Shown here: one piece after another, positions 34,237-43,100 of the stretch
How the letters are laid out: each line of letters starts with the position of its first letter
How positions within the stretch are numbered: position 1 is the stretch's first letter
NCBI RefSeq assembly: GCF_050875635.1
Contig: NZ_JBPAOH010000028.1
Coordinates: 1-64,000 of the forward strand
From: Hassallia sp050875635
GTDB lineage: Bacteria; Cyanobacteriota; Cyanobacteriia; Cyanobacteriales; Nostocaceae
Reading direction: 5' to 3'
DNA: 64,000 nucleotides
Translations under genes and position numbers: made by a program
Notes under the pieces: model-generated
What the model was told of the DNA's origin: nothing
What the model saw: the letters and a program-made list of their open reading frames with translations, nothing else
The model's database searches: none

Positions 34237-35928
34237 ATGAATCGATTAAACTTGAAACCACTGAAGCAGTTTTGGGCGGTTGCAAAACTTTACTGGCTTG
34301 GAAGCGAGAAAATAGGTGCATTTGCTTTACTGCTGCTGATAGGGTTAGTTCTATTAAGCTACACAAATCTGAGCGTAGTATTCAACGAGCAACAGGGCAT
34401 TTTTATTTCCGCTTTATCTCAAAAAAACTCACAGAGGTTTTGGCAAGCTGTACTTACTTTCTTAGGGATTTTAGTAGTATATATTCCACTTTATGCTGGA
34501 TACGGTTATTTAGTGAATAAGCTAGGAATTTTCTGGCGGCGGTGGATGACGAGACATTTTATAGATAAATATTTGGAGAAAGAAAATCGGGGATATTACT
34601 ACCTAAATTTCAATAAAGAAATTGACAATCCAGACCAGCGTATTTCGGAAGATATCAAAGGTTTTACTCAAGATGCTTTAGGTTTTTTTGTGTCGCTCGT
34701 TCAGGGAGTGCTTCAATTAATCGCTTTTAGTGTGGTTCTCTGGAATATTTATAGACCTTTAGTCTTATTAATCGTAGCTTATATGTTGTTCGGCACTGTC
34801 CTAGTGATTGTAATTTTCGGTAAACCATTAGTTAGGCTCCGTTTTGAACAGTTAAAAAAAGAAGCAAATTTCCGCTTTGGCTTGCTAAGAATCCGCGAAA
34901 ATTCTGAGTCAATAGCTTTTTATCGTGGGGAATTACAAGAGTCAAGCTCTGCAAAAAAGCTATTTAACGAGGTATTTGCAAATTTGAATTCCCTGATATT
35001 CCGCGAGTTTAATCTGGGTTTACTAACTAATCTTTATCAATTTATTCCCATCCTGATTCCAGTAGTAATTTTGGCTCCTAGGATTCTAGCGGGAGACATG
35101 GAAGTTGGTAAAGTTTCTGAGTCTATGGGTGCTTTTATGAGTGTTTTCAACGCATTAAATTTGATTGTTAATAGATTTAATTCTTTGACTGGATTTGTAG
35201 CTGGAATCGAGCGATTGTACACCTTTAAAAAGTATCTTGAACAACGAAATAAAACGAAAAACACAATAGAAGTTTATGCACCGACAATCAATATACTTGA
35301 AGACTCTTGCTTGGCTATTAAGCAACTGACGCTGCAAACTCCGAACTATTCAAGAACCCTAGTGGAAAATTTATCTTTAGAATTGCCCTTAGGACAAGGA
35401 CTACTGGTGATGGGGGCGAGTGGCTGTGGTAAAAGTTCGCTGTTGCGGGCGATCGCCGGTTTATGGAATTCTGGTACGGGGACAATCGTCCGCCCGAATC
35501 TGAGTCAAATGCTGTTTCTGCCCCAGCGCCCCTACATGATTTTGGGTACACTACGCAATCAGCTAATTTATCCAAATAATCAGACTCAATACAATGACGA
35601 GCAACTTTATCTTGTTCTCCAACAAGTTGGTTTACCAAACTTAGTTGAGAGATTCGGTGGTTTAGATGTCGAACAAGATTGGTCTGATGTCCTTTCCTTG
35701 GGAGAACAACAGCGGGTTGCTTTTGCCCGTCTGTTGATTGCTAGACCTCGTTATGCCATCCTCGATGAAGCCACTAGCGCTTTGGATATCAAAAACGAAG
35801 AAAATCTGTACCAGCATCTTGTGGAAACCGGAACAACCTACATGAGCGTTGGGCATCGTCCGACTTTGGTGAAGTACCACCATTTATTACTAGAACTGCT
35901 GGAGAATGGAAGGTGGAAACTTAGCTAA
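34237..35928 (+). CDS. ABC transporter, fused permease-ATPase (paralogue of 28364)
   Basis: From ATG 34237 the protein has 563 residues. It has about six membrane helices (residues 25-330) with the conserved NPDQRISEDIKGFTQ motif. The ATPase has Walker A GASGCGKSSLLRA (about residue 393), signature LSLGEQQRVA (about 488), Walker B RYAILDEATSALD and SVGHRPT. It aligns with the transporter at 28364 across the whole ATPase and membrane motif but is about 100 residues shorter at the N terminus. It faces the lanthipeptide operon tail to tail. It may export the peptide, though this is inferred from position only. Confidence 0.85.
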   Translation: MNRLNLKPLKQFWAVAKLYWLGSEKIGAFALLLLIGLVLLSYTNLSVVFNEQQGIFISALSQKNSQRFWQAVLTFLGILVVYIPLYAGYGYLVNKLGIFWRRWMTRHFIDKYLEKENRGYYYLNFNKEIDNPDQRISEDIKGFTQDALGFFVSLVQGVLQLIAFSVVLWNIYRPLVLLIVAYMLFGTVLVIVIFGKPLVRLRFEQLKKEANFRFGLLRIRENSESIAFYRGELQESSSAKKLFNEVFANLNSLIFREFNLGLLTNLYQFIPILIPVVILAPRILAGDMEVGKVSESMGAFMSVFNALNLIVNRFNSLTGFVAGIERLYTFKKYLEQRNKTKNTIEVYAPTINILEDSCLAIKQLTLQTPNYSRTLVENLSLELPLGQGLLVMGASGCGKSSLLRAIAGLWNSGTGTIVRPNLSQMLFLPQRPYMILGTLRNQLIYPNNQTQYNDEQLYLVLQQVGLPNLVERFGGLDVEQDWSDVLSLGEQQRVAFARLLIARPRYAILDEATSALDIKNEENLYQHLVETGTTYMSVGHRPTLVKYHHLLLELLENGRWKLS

Positions 35929-35971
35929 TTGGGCGATTCATCGAACGCTATAAGCGAACTTTGAATCACCT

Positions 35972-36919
35972 TCAGAAGGCAACACCTAATACAGCCCAGC
36001 CCCTCTTTTTTAGACGTGTCAATGCACGTTCTGGTTCTTTCGTTGCTAGACAGTTATAGTAAACTTTATTGCTATACTTAGCTCTTCCCTCTTTAAGGCT
36101 ACCTGCATCCAGACCCCAAAATTCTTTAATTAAGTAAAATAAGGTATACCCATGCTCTTCTAAGAAATTGGTAACTAGGGTCGCGTGAGGGTCATTGGCA
36201 TGTTCCTCAAAAATGATATCTCGAATTTGATTTTTATTAATCAATTTTACAGCGCCCTTTAAAACAGCCAGTTCATGTCCTTCAACATCAATTTTTAGCA
36301 GTCCTATATATTGATTATCCTCCAACAATTGATCTAGTCGTTCTAGCTGAACCACAACGTAATTTTTGGGTTCGGCACTTGTCTTGTCGCTATCCAAGTC
36401 CAAGGAAGCGATCGCTCTATTCGTGCCAAAACCTGCACCCCATATCTTACTTTCAGGGATATACAGACACCCCTTATCGGCTTGAGCGCTCAAAGCGACC
36501 TGATGAGGAGAAATCTTAGCTAAATTAGGAGTCTCAACCCAAAGATTGATATTTGCGAGTAGTTCTTCATATATTTCTGGATGAGGCTCGAAAGCAAATA
36601 CTTTACCAGATCGACCAACCCTGGCTGCCATAACACTTGTCATCTGCCCAATGTTGGCACCAACATCTACAGCAAATTCACCCGGATCGAGCAGCTTCCA
36701 GATGGATTCACACAGGCAGAGATCGTAAAGCCCCATTGTCCAGATACAAGAACCGATATACTCATCAGGTCGTACTTTAATCTTATGCCTCCAAGGGAGA
36801 ACGACTTCTTCAAACTCGTTAGGGCTACGTTCTCGAACACGCCTGCACAGACGCAATATCTGTATAGGTCTAAAAAAAAGCTCTGGCGGACATGCAAAGA
36901 AACTTCCTAGAGCTTGCAT
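35972..36919 (-). CDS. FkbM family methyltransferase
   Basis: The 315-residue protein has the SAM motif VDVGANIGQMTSVMAARVGR (about residues 85-105), FAFEPHPEIYEELLANI, and the signature LLKIDVEGHELAVLKGA (about residue 215). FkbM enzymes O-methylate antibiotics, sugars and surface molecules. It is the last gene of the minus-strand lanthipeptide run and starts 6 bases after the 2OG oxygenase stop, so the two are surely co-transcribed. A methylated hydroxy group on the peptide or on a linked glycan is conceivable. Known cinnamycin clusters are not reported to use such a step. Confidence 0.82.
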   Translation of the reverse strand: MQALGSFFACPPELFFRPIQILRLCRRVRERSPNEFEEVVLPWRHKIKVRPDEYIGSCIWTMGLYDLCLCESIWKLLDPGEFAVDVGANIGQMTSVMAARVGRSGKVFAFEPHPEIYEELLANINLWVETPNLAKISPHQVALSAQADKGCLYIPESKIWGAGFGTNRAIASLDLDSDKTSAEPKNYVVVQLERLDQLLEDNQYIGLLKIDVEGHELAVLKGAVKLINKNQIRDIIFEEHANDPHATLVTNFLEEHGYTLFYLIKEFWGLDAGSLKEGRAKYSNKVYYNCLATKEPERALTRLKKRGWAVLGVAF

Positions 36920-36925
36920 TGCTTG

Positions 36926-37648
36926 TCATTCTCCATTACTGCCATTGGTAAATGCTTCTCTCAACGAGCGAGTACGCTCGCGATAAACCGTAGGATTGTC
37001 GAATGCTAAAGAAAGATTGATTCGGTGAGACTCCGGTTTCCCATTGGCAAAGCGAAAAGCATCAGTTTGATGAAAGGTACTCGCTGCAAACAACAGTGCG
37101 CGATTACATTTGTAACCGACGCTGACCTTTTGACCTTTGGTATGTTCTTTCATATACTCCTCTGACCAAAGATATGACAAAGACTTACCAGGCGGAGGTT
37201 CGGACTCGCGTTTGACATCAAAAAAAATTAAACCACCCCCAGAAGAGTCTAAGTTGTACTCCTCTGGCGTTAGCCAGAGATTCAAAGTTAAAGCCCCAAT
37301 GTCAGAATGTACCTTTCCAGACGCATTTTTAGGGTACATGAGCGCCCAATGCTCAATCAACTCATACTCAGAGAACAAAGAGGGGCATTGTTCCTTGAGG
37401 GATTCTGCAATGGTAAAAATTGTCTCTATCCCAGGCGCCATATTGCTAACGAGAGATTGCCCCGTGTTGTCCTGGTTGCGCCATCCTGGGTGATTCAATA
37501 ACTCTTGATGAAGCTGCTTGCAAACATCAGGTTGGAGGAAATCGTCTATCACGGCATAATTGTACGGCGCAGAAGCTTCGTAGGCTGTCAATACCGATCG
37601 CCACTCACGTGGAGCGATAGGAGAATACTTTAATACATCCTTACCCAT
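36926..37648 (-). CDS. 2OG-Fe(II) oxygenase in the lanthipeptide operon
   Basis: The 240-residue protein shows a full facial triad: HSDIGALTLNLWLTPEEYN gives His-x-Asp, and FAASTFHQTDAFRF gives the distal His. ESHRINLSLAF provides the Arg that binds 2-oxoglutarate. The ribosome binding site is strong (AAGGAGGT just before ATG). It could be the aspartyl hydroxylase expected for a cinnamycin-like peptide, or an additional tailoring enzyme. It overlaps in role with the gene at 38320. It is followed 6 bases later by the FkbM methyltransferase, which suggests an oxidation-then-methylation step. Confidence 0.75.
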   Translation of the reverse strand: MGKDVLKYSPIAPREWRSVLTAYEASAPYNYAVIDDFLQPDVCKQLHQELLNHPGWRNQDNTGQSLVSNMAPGIETIFTIAESLKEQCPSLFSEYELIEHWALMYPKNASGKVHSDIGALTLNLWLTPEEYNLDSSGGGLIFFDVKRESEPPPGKSLSYLWSEEYMKEHTKGQKVSVGYKCNRALLFAASTFHQTDAFRFANGKPESHRINLSLAFDNPTVYRERTRSLREAFTNGSNGE

Positions 37649-37718
37649 GCAAGACCTCCTTTTTCTTAATAAAAGCAGTCAGTTCGCAATGACTCACAAA
37701 AAAAATTAGAAAATCATA

Positions 37719-37808
37719 GGACTTACGCAAAAACCCTTTGAAACCGTCTTCTCTTCGTGTCCTTTGTGTCTTTGCGGTTCGTATTTTTCATTCTTGTGCG
37801 TAAGTGCT
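37719..37808. repeat. Possible miniature element with GGACTTACGCA ends
   Basis: GGACTTACGCAA (37719-37730) and TTGTGCGTAAGTGC (37794-37807) are near-inverted ends of a roughly 90-base non-coding block. A further GCGTAAGTCC occurs at 44674-44683. It may be a non-autonomous transposon relic inside the operon, in the gap between the 125-residue gene and the oxygenase. Confidence 0.4.
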
Positions 37809-37822
37809 AAATCATATTGATG

Positions 37823-38200
37823 CTATTGTGAATTAAGTTTTTCGATGCTAATCTTAAAGCCCAGCTTGCTTTCAATCGTCTTAAGTTCATCAATGGCGGG
37901 TAACATATTGCGGTCATCATTTTGCCACTCCAGCAATTGCTTTTCCGACTCTGTCATATCTCCTTGCCCAAACACAGAACTTAACCAAATAAACAGACCA
38001 TCCACACTTACATCATCACACGGAGCCGCCTGAGCCTTAGCGATTGTTTCAGTTTCAGAGGCTGCTAACGCCATTTCCAGCAACTGACGTAGCTTGCTCT
38101 GCGGTGAGAGACACATACACAGGAACATTAACATCTGTATTTGTCGGATTTCATCTCGATCCAAACCTCTAAACGTACCTTTTTTCTCGCCTGTATTCAT
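37823..38200 (-). CDS. Small helical protein, candidate lysinoalanine synthase (Cinorf7/DurN-like role)
   Basis: The 125-residue protein has no motif I can identify with certainty. It appears all-helical (RDEIRQIQMLMFLCMCLSPQ, SKLRQLLEMALAASETE, TESEKQLLEWQNDD) and lacks a signal peptide. In cinnamycin and duramycin clusters a small helical protein of about 120 residues (Cinorf7/DurN) forms the Lys19-Ser6 lysinoalanine bridge. This gene has the right size, predicted fold and location, inside the operon of a precursor that keeps both residues. No sequence alignment to DurN could be made here, so the assignment is inference. Confidence 0.6.
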   Translation of the reverse strand: MNTGEKKGTFRGLDRDEIRQIQMLMFLCMCLSPQSKLRQLLEMALAASETETIAKAQAAPCDDVSVDGLFIWLSSVFGQGDMTESEKQLLEWQNDDRNMLPAIDELKTIESKLGFKISIEKLNSQ

Positions 38201-38319
38201 AACTTTTTTCTCGCCTCTTGGTTTATAAAGTGCTGCTGATTATTTTACGGTGAAATCCCGTACTTTTCTCGATCCTACACGCAGACAAATTTCATTTTTT
38301 TATTTCTGAGGTTTTCTAT

Positions 38320-39240
38320 TTAAGCAGTCTGCAATAATTTCTCCATCCATTTACTATAAATTTGGAACCCAAAACTCCACCTATTTAAGTTTGTAGTATT
38401 AGCAATGCAATGCCAAAATAATTTGCTTGGCTCTTTTTCGATTTTAAAAAATCTGACTACTTTTGGCTTTTCTTCTAGGGTAACTAACTCTTTAGTTTTG
38501 GGATTCATGTAGCGGAAAAATGCTTCTCCCTCGTCCTTAGCTTGAAAATAGTCAAAATCAACCAGATACATTCGCCAACCAGGTTGGGTTTCGTTGGTAT
38601 GCCACAATCTATAGGAGTTTGGGGGATACCATAAGCTTCCAGAAAACCTGACTTGAGTTGCAAAATAATCTTCTAAAAGCTTGAGTAGCTTCACTTTTGC
38701 CCGAAAATAATCTTCATAAAGCGGATGCTCTACATAAACGTCCAGGTTAATTAAGTGAAATGGACACCATGCATATTCAGGTTTAGGTTCGGGGACATCT
38801 AAATAGGAATTTTGTAATTCGTCATACATCTGCTTAAATCCCGGTGAAGCTGGGGAGACATATGTAGACTTTAAATCTTCTTCCCGAAAGTTTTGTTCAT
38901 ACAAATTTAAATCCACTGTACTGGGCTTGATTTTGAGTTTTTCAAATTCTTGGGCTATTTCCTCAAACCCCGGAATCTCCGAGAATTCAAACTCATAATG
39001 GTAAAACTGGGGGAATTTATTGCTAACATCAGTGTCAGAATCGGTGGGGAAAAGTGGTTTGTTATTTTTTGGAGCATAAGAAGCATCTGCTTGGGTGATA
39101 TCTTCTATCGTGAAATAGTAGCCGTTCCTTGCTCCTAACTTAGTGAGTTCTTCTGGTCGCGTGATTGCTTTAACTTCCTGTTTCAATTCTGATGAATTAA
39201 AGATGGCTTCATAAAAGTTGATTACAGCTTCTTTTGACAT
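38320..39240 (-). CDS. Nif11-like domain fused to putative 2OG-Fe(II) oxygenase, candidate Asp hydroxylase
   Basis: The 306-residue protein begins with about 45 residues like a Nif11 leader domain: VINFYEAIFNSSELKQEVKA, then PEELTKLGARNGYYFTIEDI. The C-terminal half contains SLWYPPNSYRLWHTNETQPG and WRMYLVDFDYF, then FWHCIANTTNLNRWSFGFQI. This is a WHTN...H...R arrangement like some 2OG-Fe(II) oxygenases. The usual Asp after His-x is Asn/Glu here, so the metal site needs checking. Its size is like CinX/DurX, the alpha-ketoglutarate hydroxylase that acts on Asp15 of cinnamycin. The Nif11-like part might dock the precursor leader. GAGGT precedes the ATG. Confidence 0.6.
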   Translation of the reverse strand: MSKEAVINFYEAIFNSSELKQEVKAITRPEELTKLGARNGYYFTIEDITQADASYAPKNNKPLFPTDSDTDVSNKFPQFYHYEFEFSEIPGFEEIAQEFEKLKIKPSTVDLNLYEQNFREEDLKSTYVSPASPGFKQMYDELQNSYLDVPEPKPEYAWCPFHLINLDVYVEHPLYEDYFRAKVKLLKLLEDYFATQVRFSGSLWYPPNSYRLWHTNETQPGWRMYLVDFDYFQAKDEGEAFFRYMNPKTKELVTLEEKPKVVRFFKIEKEPSKLFWHCIANTTNLNRWSFGFQIYSKWMEKLLQTA

Positions 39241-39313
39241 TGCTACCTCAAAAAATTCCAGTCTTTCAAAAACAATGGTTAAAAAAAATGGTTAAAAAAA
39301 TGGACGATGTTGA

Positions 39314-40108
39314 TTAATTATTTATTCGCATCAAAAGTTTGATAACATTAATATTACCTGTTATGCGAGAGTCGCTAAAAATCTGGTTGAGATAATCTTT
39401 GGTAGCATCAACAGCTAAGGGTCGTGCAGTTAAAAATCCAGGGCGACTGTCATCATCTTTGTTGAGTCCATCAGGGCATACCACGGGAACACCATGACGA
39501 CACTTTCCTTGAGGAACGCCACAAGCTAACTGATTGCTGAGGATGAAATATCCAGAAGTTAATTGACTTAAGCCTGCACCACCGAGAGTTCCTGGATCTG
39601 TAGGACAGGTTGGGGTATTTTTGTCTGCTCCAGAAAATATTTCCGTTCCGATCTTTCTGTTGATATTCGGGCTGCTATGACCGAGTTCTACCCAGTTGCT
39701 ATGAGCATAAAAGTCTTGGATAGTATGTAAAGCAGTCCCTAAATCGTTACGGGCTGAGGTAGATTCAGGCTCCTCGGTAGTCACTTTGCTAATGACTTTT
39801 TCTTTGAGATCCATAACCCGTTTACTACCACCAGCAAAGTCTTCACCGTCAAAATGCATTTCACTATTAGCCTGATTGGGGAGATCGTCTGTGTGCTTAT
39901 TTGCGTTCACAATTTGGTTAATAGCGTAATCAGTAAATTTGAGTGTCTGACCGCCAGCCACCACTTGGAAATCAGCAAACACTTCTCGGGTGATTTGTTC
40001 GTGAATTGGCACTTTGAAAGCTAAGGCTGTTGATGGCATTCCTAGTAGAAATCCTAATGACAACAAGCAGACCAAAATAATTCCATTCATTATTTTTTCT
40101 TTTGTCAT
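39314..40108 (-). CDS. Secreted zinc-phospholipase-C/Het-C-like protein
   Basis: The 264-residue protein has a signal peptide (MNGIILVCLLSLGFLLGMPS, cleavage near ALA-F). The mature part has FKVPIHEQITREVF, an EMHFDGEDF acidic site, and ALHTIQDFYAHSNWVELGH, a His-x3-Asp...His-x2-Trp pattern seen in Het-C and zinc-dependent phospholipase C proteins. Four Cys lie in its C-terminal half. It probably acts outside the cytoplasm. It sits directly after lanM in the lanthipeptide operon; AGGAG precedes the ATG. Cinnamycin binds phosphatidylethanolamine, so a lipid-cleaving neighbour is suggestive, but a role in immunity or activity is unproven. Confidence 0.65.
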   Translation of the reverse strand: MTKEKIMNGIILVCLLSLGFLLGMPSTALAFKVPIHEQITREVFADFQVVAGGQTLKFTDYAINQIVNANKHTDDLPNQANSEMHFDGEDFAGGSKRVMDLKEKVISKVTTEEPESTSARNDLGTALHTIQDFYAHSNWVELGHSSPNINRKIGTEIFSGADKNTPTCPTDPGTLGGAGLSQLTSGYFILSNQLACGVPQGKCRHGVPVVCPDGLNKDDDSRPGFLTARPLAVDATKDYLNQIFSDSRITGNINVIKLLMRINN

Positions 40109-40173
40109 TCTTCCACTCCTGAAACCTTCTATTTAAGCTTGCCAAACGACGAAATCTCGTTGCTAAATCTAAC

Positions 40174-43100
40174 CTACACCTTTGGAGGTGGGTCGAGTAG
40201 CAACGGCGAAGGAACGCGCTCCGGATAAGCTAGCCGCAAAAAGTGCATCCCAATTCCTGCGATTCCAAGCATCAGGTCAGGGAGAATATCGTTCCCACTA
40301 GACCCGCAAATCCAGCGCCGCGCTTTCTCAAAATTGCGCCACTGCGCTTGTGCAACCACATTCGCTTCCATCTGTAGATAAGGTTGGTCTCTAAGCTTGG
40401 CAATTCGCAGGAATAGCTCCGCATTACCCGCTTTGCCGTGACATAGCGAATCATTTCCCAGCTTTTGGAAATTACGCACAGTTGCATTGAGCGCCATGTA
40501 AGCATCGCGCAAGATATCATCATCAGTTTTCCCTAAAACTGCCCAACTCGCAATCCGGCTTAAACCAATTCCGGCTGCACCGTTGCACCAAGCGTTAGCA
40601 AAATGTTTCTGGTTTGGGTCTTCTGATGTCATTACCGTTTTGCGTAAATCATACCAATCCTGCTGTTGTTGATCAAAGTTAGCTGTTTCATATGCAAACG
40701 CTTGACGAGCTGCTGTAATGTACTCAGGCTGATTGAGGTGGCAACCCAACTTTATCAGCGCCCAACCGATGCCACTGACTCCATGAGAAAAACCAGTAAA
40801 ATTGTCTCGCGCTAGATCCGATCGCTCTCCACGCCAACTCAAAGTATCACCTCGGCGAGTTGCCTCCGCAAGCAGGTGTTCAGCACACTGCACAGCACAA
40901 TCTATTCCTTTACCGTCTGTCGCCGCTGCCAAATTTAGCATCACCGGAATTAGTCCGGCGACGCCATGAAGAATATCAAAGTATTTGTCTTCATGAATTC
41001 TGGCTTTAACTTCATCACTCAACTGTACCGCAAGCTCAAGCAGTGCTGGTCGGTTCCACAGTTGAGCGAGGTGGGTCAATAAGTAAATCAAACTCGCTGT
41101 TCCTTGGAAGGCTCCAATGAACGTAGTATTACGTTGCTCTATGGCGTGTGACAAAGCTCGCTCTGCCGCTTGGCGAAATTCTGGCTGTGGTTGAATAGCA
41201 TCTAGATAAGCTAAAAATAGGCAGATTCCGGCAGAGCCATCGTAGAGATCGCCGCTGATATCTATAAGGCGTTTTCCAGTGGGAGTATATTCATAGGTTT
41301 TCCACGGAGCGTTGCTGGTGTCTGGTTCAAGCTGTTCGCACAATTGCCAGCCAATTTGTTGAGCATAGTTAACAGCTGAGGCAATGAAATAAGGGCTATT
41401 GATTTCTTCAGGAGATAAACTAGTATAAATATACTGATTTTGGATGATTCGGTTTTCTGTAGACAATCTCTGAATCCGTCGGCAGGCATTATCCAGAGGC
41501 GTAATTGCTACTATATTAGGCAGTGCTTGTTGATAGTTAGCAATCAAATCTTGACTGTTGGCTGCTTTTGTGGTAAAGATGGGGACATCTAATTGCCACA
41601 TTGCTGCCAGTTCCATCTGTACCAATTCTCTGTTCTCGTCCCACTGCCGATGGTGTTCTTTTAAAGTATTGAAAAGCAAATCTACTTCCAGTGGTTCGGC
41701 GAGACATTTTGGATGTCGCGCAGCAACAATTAACTTAGCATATGCTTGTGTTCCCCAATTTATAAAGCGCACCCAGGAGGATGAGAATAAGTCTTGGATG
41801 AGCGCGATCGCCTTTTGTGGGTTCTGCTGAAACCACTCATAAATCCGGTTGAACCCCTCCACAATCTCGCTTTTATAATCCTGGGGTTGTACAAGCTGAC
41901 CTTGGTAATATAGGCGATTGGTGGCTTCAACTTCAATCCGTACCCCGCCTTGATGTTCAATTCCTAAAGCCAATGACATGCGGTGGTCGTTAACCTTGGG
42001 GACGGTATAGGAGAGTTCGTAAGATTCGCCGCCGCTATAACCGCTAATCCTCATCTGATTGCCATTATCAGCAGCAGTATCACTAGGCCATTCCAACATG
42101 GCAGTCTTAAACACCGAATCAAAGACTGTTCCGGGTAATTTGTCCATGCCATAAGGCACTGCTTCTAAAACCGTTTCACAGTCGCAGATGAAAGCGTTCC
42201 CATCAGTTGCCAGAATATTTTCATGATGCAGATCGCCCCCCCCAAGGATATAAAAAATACCTAAAAATCCCCCTAGTTGCTGGTAGAATCGCTCAACAGC
42301 TTGCTTGCTTTCGACATAATTTTTTCCTGAAGGAATAAACTCGGCATACCCATATCCTTCTTTACAAAGAACTTTATAACTCGCAAACTCAACAACTTGA
42401 TGCTGAGTAAAATGTTTAAGCAAACCTTGCATTGCTGCTTCCGATTCCACACAGCGAGGCTTGTAAACAATAGTGGCGGGTTCGCTATTGTTTAGTTCTA
42501 GTTCCACGATCACCACACTCTTACCGCCGCCATGATAATCAGAGTTGCCTAATTTTAAGGATTTCATCGCTGAAATCGGTTTACCTTCAAAGAAAGTTGC
42601 ACTCAGTTCGTGGCGATCGCGCGTTAAACGTTGCAGCAGTTCTTCCCCCTGATGGCACACAAAAGACGTCGCCTGCGCTAACCAACGTCCCAGCGTGGGA
42701 AACTGACAATAAAAATGATGATAATCTTCCTGAGTCGCAAAGGTTTTTTCCAGATAGGCGATATAGGCATCAGGATTATCTGTTGATTTCTCAATCTTGT
42801 TTTGAGAACAGTAAATATTGATATTCGCTTCCAGCGCCCAGGCTAGGTGCATATCAAACCGATTCAGCAAGTGAAGCTCAATATCCGTCACTACCTGCTG
42901 ATGAATCTGACAATTGTCGGTAGCTGCATCGACTGCATCGCAAAACGGTTGCAAAGTCAGGTGTAACAGTCGCAAAAACGGCTCGCAAACTTTCGCAAAT
43001 TTTCCGTAATAAATATCTCTTTTATACCAGTAACTATCGTCAAATTTGTCTTGTGGTAAATCTAATGTTGCGATCGCTGCTTGATAAACTTGCAACCATT

